DNA from: Rhexocercosporidium sp. MPI-PUGE-AT-0058
Taxonomy: Eukaryota > Ascomycota > Leotiomycetes > Helotiales
Assembly (NCBI GenBank): GCA_020746875.1
Contig: JAGTJL010000004.1
Span: forward strand, 1,364,001 to 1,428,000
Length of the DNA stretch: 64,000 nt
Direction: 5' to 3'
Both the position numbers and the translations under genes were made by a program. Under the pieces are notes generated by a model, which ran no database searches, was not told where the DNA came from, and worked only from the letters and a program-made list of their open reading frames with translations. Of this stretch, positions 56,397 through 64,000 are shown one piece after another (the first letter of the stretch is position 1; every line of letters starts with the position of its first letter).

Positions 56397-59300
56397 GGGA
56401 CGGACAGACAGCGGCGAGACGACACCGACTGACTATATGGATTGATCTTCTAAGGGTGTACGACGCAACGAGAAAAAACGAGCGATCTAGATCTTGGAAC
56501 TGTGTAGTTCGCGAAACATAGCACGAGTTACTCCGGGCAAGATGAGGTCAGGTAAGGCAAGGCGCGATATTCAAGTGTGAAAAAGCCGGCAAATAGAAGG
56601 ATCCTGGCGTGGTTGAACAACCGGTGAGCCAGCCGTGGCACAAGTTTGGTAGTACCTTGGTACTTAGTTGGTACTCCCTCTCTCTCTCTCTCTCTCCTTT
56701 TCGTTGGTAGAAATTCGCGGACGCCCGATCGCTGTTCGAAGTTTTTAGGGTGGGTGGTAGTGGTTTGCTAGGCTTGGAGATAGATGGTGTTCCTTTCTTT
56801 CTACAGGGTGGTTTCGGAAGGACGAAGGTCAGAGCTGCAAAAACAGACGAGCACAAGAGAAGAAGAGAAAAGTCTGGCTAGAATAGCTAGGATGGGGATG
56901 GGAGGCACGAGCTACTTATTCAGGGAATTTGTACTATTTCCAACCTGGAAATGTGGATGTGGGTACAATAAGGTAGGTTGGTATGGTATGTTCTCGATGC
57001 GGTTGGAGCCGAAGGGCAAGGGAGAGCGCAGCGCCTCGCATGTCTCGGCATGATCACGGCGCTGGATAGGGAAGTGCTAGGAGATAGAGAAAGCCCATTC
57101 CTTCTCTTGACCGTTTGGCCCCGTTGTTACTTGTTATTGTTATTTGGCGTTATTGCATTTGCATTGCCTGCGCTGATCGTCATTGTTTTCCTGCAGTTTT
57201 TGTTGGTCAAATGGTAGGTCACCTGGGAGCAGGACCGCACGATGTATGCCTGTCTGGTCTGGCCTGATCTGTATTGTCTCGCGGTAACAGCTCGCCACAC
57301 TTCTGTTTCTGGGGCCCTCTGGCCTGCATCTGCATCTGCATCTTGACTGACTACTGGACATGGGCATGCAAACTAGGAAGAAACGTCCTGAAGTAGCACA
57401 CCGCACTGCAGTGCGAATGCATCGGTTATTTCTTCAGAGTGGAATGGCAGCCGGATTCCTCGAACTGCTTGGATGTTTGGGGTGGAAGTTGGATCTTGGA
57501 TGCGCTGGGTCAGCGACCGTAAACAGGATGGATGGATGGATGAATGCTTGCAATGGTTGGCTTCTTTCAACCAACCCAAAGCCGCCCATCTGAATTTCAA
57601 AATGAGTTTTAATCTCTCGCCAAGGCCTAGATTGAGGAACGGCGACGATCACTCTGAGACAGTCTGCTGTAATTCGCCCGAGTAGGAGAAATGAGGAGTG
57701 TGGGGAAGAATCCCTGACTCCCCAACGGAGAAACATACCAGACCAGGCCAGGTACAGACTGACGAGTTTTCACAGATTAGAGTATATGGGGGGTTTTAAA
57801 GGATCCTCTGGCTTGACCACGCGATCATTTTCGATATTTCGAGTTTGGTGAGGTTGGCCGTGCACGAGGCGGTGTTGACCAAAAGGAGGTCTCGGCAGTT
57901 ATCCTTCCTTGACCTCGGACTCTACTGCACGAGTACACTTGTGCAACTATTCCGACTTTCTGCAGAGTTCTGTTGCAGATACGGTTCACTGGTTTCAGAA
58001 GTTCTATCAGCGATTATCACTTCCGCGGGTATCAATCTTGATCAAACGGAAGTTCCCCGTGGCTTTGTGGCTGCAAGAACCATGGTTGGTTGATTCATTG
58101 GTTGTTGACGCCGTTTATTTAATCTTATTTCGTGGTCTGTAGCATTGCGCCAGGAACGCCTTGAGGCGTCCTAGTTGCGTAACATCGCAATGATCAGGAA
58201 ACGATAGGGTTTATCTAGTTCAAATGAACCCCGTCTAGGAGACGATACTTTCATGGACTTCTCATGTTTGTAGATCTTACTCGTTTATCATTAATTAACA
58301 GCCTGAGAAGTGGGATCTGCACAACCTGCTCCCTACCTCAGTACAGTATGGAGTAGTGAGGTTACCCCGCGCTACCACCAATTCTCAAAAGAGGTTCTCA
58401 AATGTCCGGAGCTCCTCAACGTGCTCCGAGATCTCACATGCAAAGTGTTTCCTCTCTCTCACGGGGCTTCCGAATCATCTTGACACTTTGTAAATTCATG
58501 GCTTCACATCGTTACACGTACCTGTCCTGTCCACACGGCTCTTTCAGAGTATGTCTCCCAAAGTCATGAAGCAACTCAGACTCGGCTCACATCCGACGAG
58601 AGTCAGTCCATCGGGCTTGATGATGGCATGCTGCATGCGTATCCTCCGGATTCTACGGACGCTCCCGTCTTACCTGCTTAGCTTTCCTTGCAGCACAGGA
58701 GGAAGGGAGTAGTAGGAAGTAGTCCCTTGGTTGGTACCTACAGTAGTAGTAGATCTAGAGTTCACCTACTGAGTCGCGGAAGTCTGTGTGTTTCCTTCCT
58801 AGGCTCGTAAAGCTTACAGTCTCGTCCCAACTCACTTATGTGGGCACTTTCGATTCAGACTCCCTGGGGCTTGTAGATGTATGTTACTCGAAACCGTTGA
58901 TCGGAAACTTGAGTCTCCTTGTCAGTGTAACGATACACTCGAGTCTGGTACTTGGAGTGAAACGGCGCAAGATGCCGTACAGGGCTTTCTTGAGGAAGTG
59001 CAAGATTCAGCCTCTTGTTTGTGTTCGTTGAGATGTAACATTAGTTGAGCCGATAACTGATATTGGGGACTTCGTTATATGCCAAATTCGAGATGAGAGG
59101 TTGGCGAGGTTTTACTGACTACCTGCAACGTGATTCTTTGTGAACAATTCCTGGGATTTCGAAACACCATCAGACCGCACGTTCTTGAGATAAGCATTCT
59201 ACACGGAAGCTTCACATGCTTCATATCCTTCGTTGTCTTTCGGGTTGGTAGATGCATCCCAGAATCCTATAGACGAAAAGGTAGGTCTCTATCGAGCCAA

Positions 59301-59829
59301 AAAGATGACTTCTGGCCAAGACGTCTATCTGCCAATTACTTCTCCACGTGAAGGTTCCGAAAGTATATTTACAGTTCTTGCTGCATGATTCCTTTTGGCA
59401 TCTGGAGCAGCATTCATGATCCTCGCATGGTGCCATGGCTTTCATACCCAATTACAGCTCCACGTGAACCCCCACAAGACCAACCGGAATTATTGTTGTG
59501 GCTGTAGTGGTTGTGTAAGTGGTCTGCGAGGTAAAGGCGCGAACGGGATTACTTCTTGGTGGGGCCAGATCAACTTCTTCTCTACCTAGGTACACATCTC
59601 ACTCCCTTCACACAGCTCCTACAACTCCACTTTCTCTCCGGCCACAGTCTTTCTATCACTGGAGATTGACGACGACGAGCCCGCCCTCGACTCCATTCCC
59701 CCGAGAGAATAATGCCGCCTCGGCCTTGCAGGTGATGCAAATAAGCTCAATTTCCCCTGTGTTCGGCATGGTCTCCTATAGCTGCAGCATCCCGAGTTAA
59801 TTTTCAAGTACAGCCGCAGAATCAAAGCT
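56397..59829. other. Long intergenic region
   Basis: About 3.4 kb with no recognisable gene. It contains a CT dinucleotide run (about 56,677-56,698) and GGAT repeats near 57,530. Two identical 11-mers with CACGTG cores lie at 59,342-59,352 and 59,458-59,468. It likely includes a long upstream control region or leader of the RasGEF gene. Confidence 0.6.
59342..59468. promoter_or_regulatory. Twin CTCCACGTGAA sites upstream of the RasGEF fusion
   Basis: The 11-mer CTCCACGTGAA occurs twice, 116 bases apart, about 490 and 370 bases before the ATG at 59830. The CACGTG core is the palindrome bound by bHLH factors such as those of the NUC-1/Pho4 type. Regulatory use is inferred. Confidence 0.4.
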
Positions 59830-62800
59830 ATGGAAGGTGTAGGCCGCCTGCCAGAGAGGACGAGGTCGAAACGCGAGCGAACATCTAAAGGTACAAGAGG
59901 AGGAGAACGGACGGTCAAGATACCGAGCGGTGCGGTATCCAACGCAAACGCGACTCCACGGACCAGTCTGCGACCGAGTCTGGGTTCTCGAAACTCGGCG
60001 CCTTTGGCTTCAGCCAGAATTGCGGAACAGCCTCCGTTCGAGGACGATTTGCGCGCCTATGTCCATAGAGACTCCGTGGCTTCGATCAAGGACGATCCGT
60101 TTTTCAGGAATTACCAAACACCCACCTCGGTGTCTTTAGCCCACGAATTGAGATCTGCTACCTATTCAAATGCAACTCCCGCCTCATCTCCGCTGGGCCT
60201 TTCAATCGAAACCTCTGTGAATAGCAATGTATGTTCTCAGATCGTCGTTCTAGGACCGAAGCAGAACATATGCTGACGTGGAATTCTGATAGCCCCAAAC
60301 GCGAGGTGGCATGGCGGATATCAACATCGCAGTCATTGGAAGTGCAGGCGTGGGAAAGAGCACCTTGATACAACGCGCCTTTGGCTCACGAGTAGCTCCT
60401 AACTCGATAGCTTCGAGCCAGCGGATGTCCGTCGACAATGTTATCTACACCGTTAGTTTGATTGAGCTGGACCTCGAGTCCTTCAACATCAAAACCAGTA
60501 CCCGAATACATTGGCCGAAGCAGATCAACGGGCATATCGTGCCGCGGATGGACGGCGTTTTGCTTCTTTATGATGTTATGAACAGAGAGAGTATTGTGGA
60601 ATTGCCCCAGGTCTTAGGTTTGTCTCCCAAGACAACAATGTCTTGCGGTAGCTATACTAATGTGAACAGATGGTCTCGTACATTCTTCTCTGCCAACGAT
60701 TTTGGTCTCTTGCAAATGTGATAACCCTGAAAATACACGACAGATAGATGTTGACAATATGGAATCGGCGTGTGCTACATGTGTTGAAGCTGTCAAGACC
60801 GCTGAGAATGTCCCAGAAAGTGCAAGGCTCTGCCTCTCTTCTATGCTGAGAGCTATCATAGCGAATAGGAACGGGCAATTGTGTAAGTCTCGAATTTTGA
60901 CATCTCATTGGCAGTTCTTGCTGTACTGGACTGTTCTCTTACTTTTGATTCCACCCAATGGAGCAATCCCTCCTGTATTATACCTGTTGATATTGGGGCC
61001 TTCTCCGGATTACCTTTCCTTGGCATCCGAACTTCTCCATAATTTTGACTTTGCAAACGCATCCTGGTGGAACTATATAAGTACGATTGGGCTATCAAAC
61101 AATGGCGCATTAGAATGGTACTTGAATTAGGGCTGACGATTCCTGAAAGCCGCATCCTCCCAACCTACGTCAGCTACCGAAGTCTATGGGGCTCGACGTC
61201 GAGCAGCCTCAACCTTGGAGACGCCTCCTGATCCTTTATCCAGACCCTTGAGCCAGAACTCAAAGCATAGTCGTGCCAGCTCGGAGTACTCTCTTCTCCG
61301 GGGATACTCGTCACCGACCCACAATTCTTCAAGGGGACAGCAATCCGTGTTTCGGACTCATCTAAATCAGCAACTTACCTTGCCCTCACCACACGATGCC
61401 CCTCCACTATCTTCGCATCCAGCGTTTCGGTATGACAGCTTCCAAACCACGGAGTCGAGTAGTACGGCCATAAAACAGCGTTCTCCCATTCCATCCCCTG
61501 GCACTGGGGGGCTCATCGACAATTCATTTCTCGATATGGAGGAATCCGATCAGGATTCTCCTTACCGCTACTCGGACGACATCCCAATTCTGCAGCGCGA
61601 TGACAGCACCTTTTTCGACAAACCCGCTAAGGTAGTGGGGGTTACCTTTGACGAATTGGTGGACCGTCTGTTGAATCAGAACATGTCGAGGGCTGACAGC
61701 AACTTCTCCGATATTTTCCTCTGCCTATACAGAAAATTTGCGGCTCCCTCGGAATTGTTCAACGCAATCATTAACCGACTGGAGCGTATTGCAGATGACA
61801 AAAATATACATTACCTAACGCGGACTACGACTCAGCTTCGGATCATTACTGTGATTGCGAAATGGGTCGCAAATTACCCGGGGGACTTTGCGAACCCTAC
61901 GACGAGTGCCAAGCTGGAAGCTTTTAATGGTCAATTGTTCAATGACCCTGTATTTGCTGCTGCTGCTCAAGAGATGAGACTACAGCTCCAATCACGTGTG
62001 TTCGAGGACGACGATACGGGTTGGGCCAGGACAGACGCAGACGTAGAGAATGAAGCTGGCAATTATGAAGAACCGCCGTCACCAAATTCCTCCCCAGTAC
62101 GACAAAGGACGCACACGAAGAGTGATTTTGAGGACGAGATTGGAAATTTCCACATCGATGACGAGGGTAGCGAGGATATGATCCGGAAAGAATCTCGAGG
62201 AGACTCGTGCACATCATGCCGTCCCCTCTCGTCTACCCAATCATTGTCCCCGTCTTTTCACACCGTAGAAGACTATGAACGAGAAGCAGCCACCATGATA
62301 CCCAAAGGCACCTTGCCACTCACCAAATTCCGCTACCACATCTTCATGGACACGTCAGACGACGACTTTGCCGATGAGATGACCAGAATAGACTGGGTCA
62401 TGTTCTCCTCGATTCGACTACGAGACCTTGTCCGTCACGTCAGCTTACCGCTGGAGCAGAAGGAGAAGATGACGAACGTCCATCGACTGATCAATCACTT
62501 CAACCACATCGCAAAATGGGTAACAAACATGATCCTGATGCGCGACAAGGCCAAACACAGAGCCCTAATGCTCGAGAAATTTATGAACATAGCTCTGAAA
62601 TTACGGCAACTGAACAACTACAATGGCCTGGCTGCCGTCCTCGCCGGCATCAACGGAAGCCCCATCCACCGTCTCACTCAAACGAGGAATCTAGTCCCAG
62701 CCGATGTACAGAAACGCTTTGCTAGGCTGGTGATACTCATGGGCACCCAAAAGAGCCATTTCGCCTACCGATTAGCATGGGAGAATTCCTCCCTTCCCCG

Positions 62801-63175
62801 GATCCCGTTCATCCCGCTCCATAGAAGAGATCTCGTCTCTGCCGAGCAAGGGAGCAGGACATTTGTAGGCGCCAACAACGAACGGATCAACTGGAAGAAA
62901 TTCGAGATCCTATCGGAAGTCATCCTGCCTATCATGAAGAGCCAGGTAGTACCATATCCGAACTTGTCCAGGCATGAAGCTGCTCGAGAACTGATCCTGG
63001 ATTGCAAAATGCCTGTAGATGACGAGGTATGTTTTTGCGTCTCGAAAACTTTCCTCTTTCCTTTCTTGCTAACGATGAAAAGGAATCATACCAGCGCAGT
63101 CTGCAGCTAGAAAGTTCATCGGGGACCGTCGAGCTCGGAAAGAAGAAATTCCCTTGGTTCCAGAAGGAGAAGTGA
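59830..63175 (+). CDS. Ras-like GTPase fused to RasGEF (RasGEF_N + catalytic domain)
   Basis: Five exons: 59830-60228, 60293-60617, 60670-60882, 61150-63026, 63083-63175; 968 aa. Residues about 140-310 form a Ras-like domain with an intact P-loop, INIAVIGSAGVGKSTLI. The G4 motif is degenerate (LVSCKCDN instead of NKxD) and no DxxG is evident. A Ser-rich linker leads to RasGEF_N (VTFDELVDRLLNQNMSRADS) at about 470-600. The catalytic RasGEF domain (about 690-935) includes HFNHIAKWVTNMILMRDKAK, LRQLNNYNGLAAVLAGINGS and PFIPLHRRDLV. Such GEFs load GTP on Ras-family proteins at membranes. The third intron (267 nt) is long and could hide a small exon. Confidence 0.88.
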
Positions 63176-64000
63176 CCGAGTAGATCTTTATGTATATCTG
63201 GGCATTTCTTAGCGAGATTTTGGGTGGGGGTCTTAGGGTAGGAGGAATTGGGCTAACCTGGGCATGGGTGGATGAATGGATGAATGGATGGATAGGAGGT
63301 TATTCGTGTATGGCGTTGGGGCGTTATCTACTATTTGGTGCGCATACCCCCTTTGTAATGTAAGAAGCACGTATATATGAAATTAAGTGGACGTTCAAAA
63401 GGATCTCTTGTTGTCTCTTTGTCTCCTTCTTTCTATCTCTCCTGCTCAGAGGAAATGTTCTTCCCTTGTAAGGGAAGTCCAGCTACCAGTGATTGCACCT
63501 CTCGAGATATTGATCTCTGAGAAGGGACTTAAAATAGTTACTTCTAGTAGTGACTCTTGCAAGGTCTTGTTTACTTTTCTGAAAAGACCCCACGCTCAGA
63601 CTGAACAAAGGCAGGTGGTTTGAGGCTGAGGCTGAGGCTGAGATAACCCCCATGGGATAACATCGATAGATTGTTTTATCTAGAATCGTTATTTGGCAGC
63701 TCTTGGCTGGCTGTTGGGGTTCTGGGCATGGCTCGGCGTGCAGTTTGATGTTGGGATTGAATTGAATTGTGTTGTGTTGTGTTGTGTCGTGTTGTGTTGT
63801 GCCATATCGCTAAGGTTCGTCGGGATAAGGAACGGAAGACATACTTTACAACCATTGTCCACAGTAGTAGATTGCAATGTCCCGAAACCGCTATATGAAA
63901 ATGGCCTTAAAGACAGCATGCACCCCGGTACTATCGAATGGATTTCCTAATTCAAATTATAGTAACAGTTCTTGTACGGGCATCTTGGAATATTCCCATC
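63176..64000. other. Intergenic at right edge, with repeats
   Basis: About 825 bases after the RasGEF stop. It has GGAT-type repeats (63,270-63,295), GAGGCT hexamers (about 63,622-63,642) and a GTTGT/GTGTT pentamer array (about 63,765-63,802). No gene seen; the frames across the array are artefacts. Confidence 0.6.

Overview
The window reads as nuclear DNA of a filamentous ascomycete (Pezizomycotina). Genes are short, carry 45-270 nt GT-AG introns with CTRAY-type branch sites, and lie on both strands in independent units. The products include NUC-2/PHO81, RRN6, Spc25, Ies4 and a CHY/RING protein with fungal architecture. A leotiomycete-like species is possible, but that is inference. I see no rRNA, tRNA, CRISPR, plasmid or clearly recognisable transposon. 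Gene models were built by hand by joining reading frames across splice sites and checking phase, so exon edges are predictions.

Left part (1-22 kb) is gene dense. In order it holds a 5'-truncated PHO81/NUC-2 phosphate sensor, an SDR oxidoreductase, a cupin, and a small membrane protein broken by an apparent 1-nt frameshift. Then come COA1, mitochondrial uL3 (MRPL9), a CCDC25/NFACT-R-like protein, a PITH-domain protein, RRN6 (Pol I core factor), SPC25 (kinetochore), a GFA/CENP-V zinc enzyme, MOZART1 (gamma-tubulin complex), an LYR-like protein and a CHY/RING ubiquitin ligase. Five neighbouring pairs here are head to head across 214-319 bp, suggesting shared promoters.

Middle part (22-48 kb) is looser. 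It has an INO80 subunit (Ies4-like), a RanBPM/Gid1 GID-complex subunit with an unusual 927-nt open insertion, a possible small Q-rich protein, a metaxin-type SAM/TOB subunit and a secreted CHRD protein with a TATA box. It also has two convergent paralogs with an F-box-like start and a nucleotidyltransferase-like motif, an unknown nuclear protein, and a large disordered PSP1-domain protein.

Right part (48-64 kb) has two long gaps (4.8 and 3.4 kb) full of simple repeats. It also has NFU1 (Fe-S cluster scaffold) head to head with a HIT zinc-finger protein (snoRNP assembly), an unknown fungal protein, and a fusion of a degenerate Ras-like GTPase with a complete RasGEF.

Most genes are housekeeping (mitochondrial biogenesis, rRNA synthesis, chromosome segregation, ubiquitin pathways, Ras signalling). 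No defence or secondary-metabolite cluster is visible. The most unusual items are the GTPase-RasGEF fusion, the convergent F-box/NTase-like pair, the Gid1 insertion, the frameshifted membrane gene, and splicing oddities: two GC-AG introns and two stop-free introns whose length is a multiple of three.
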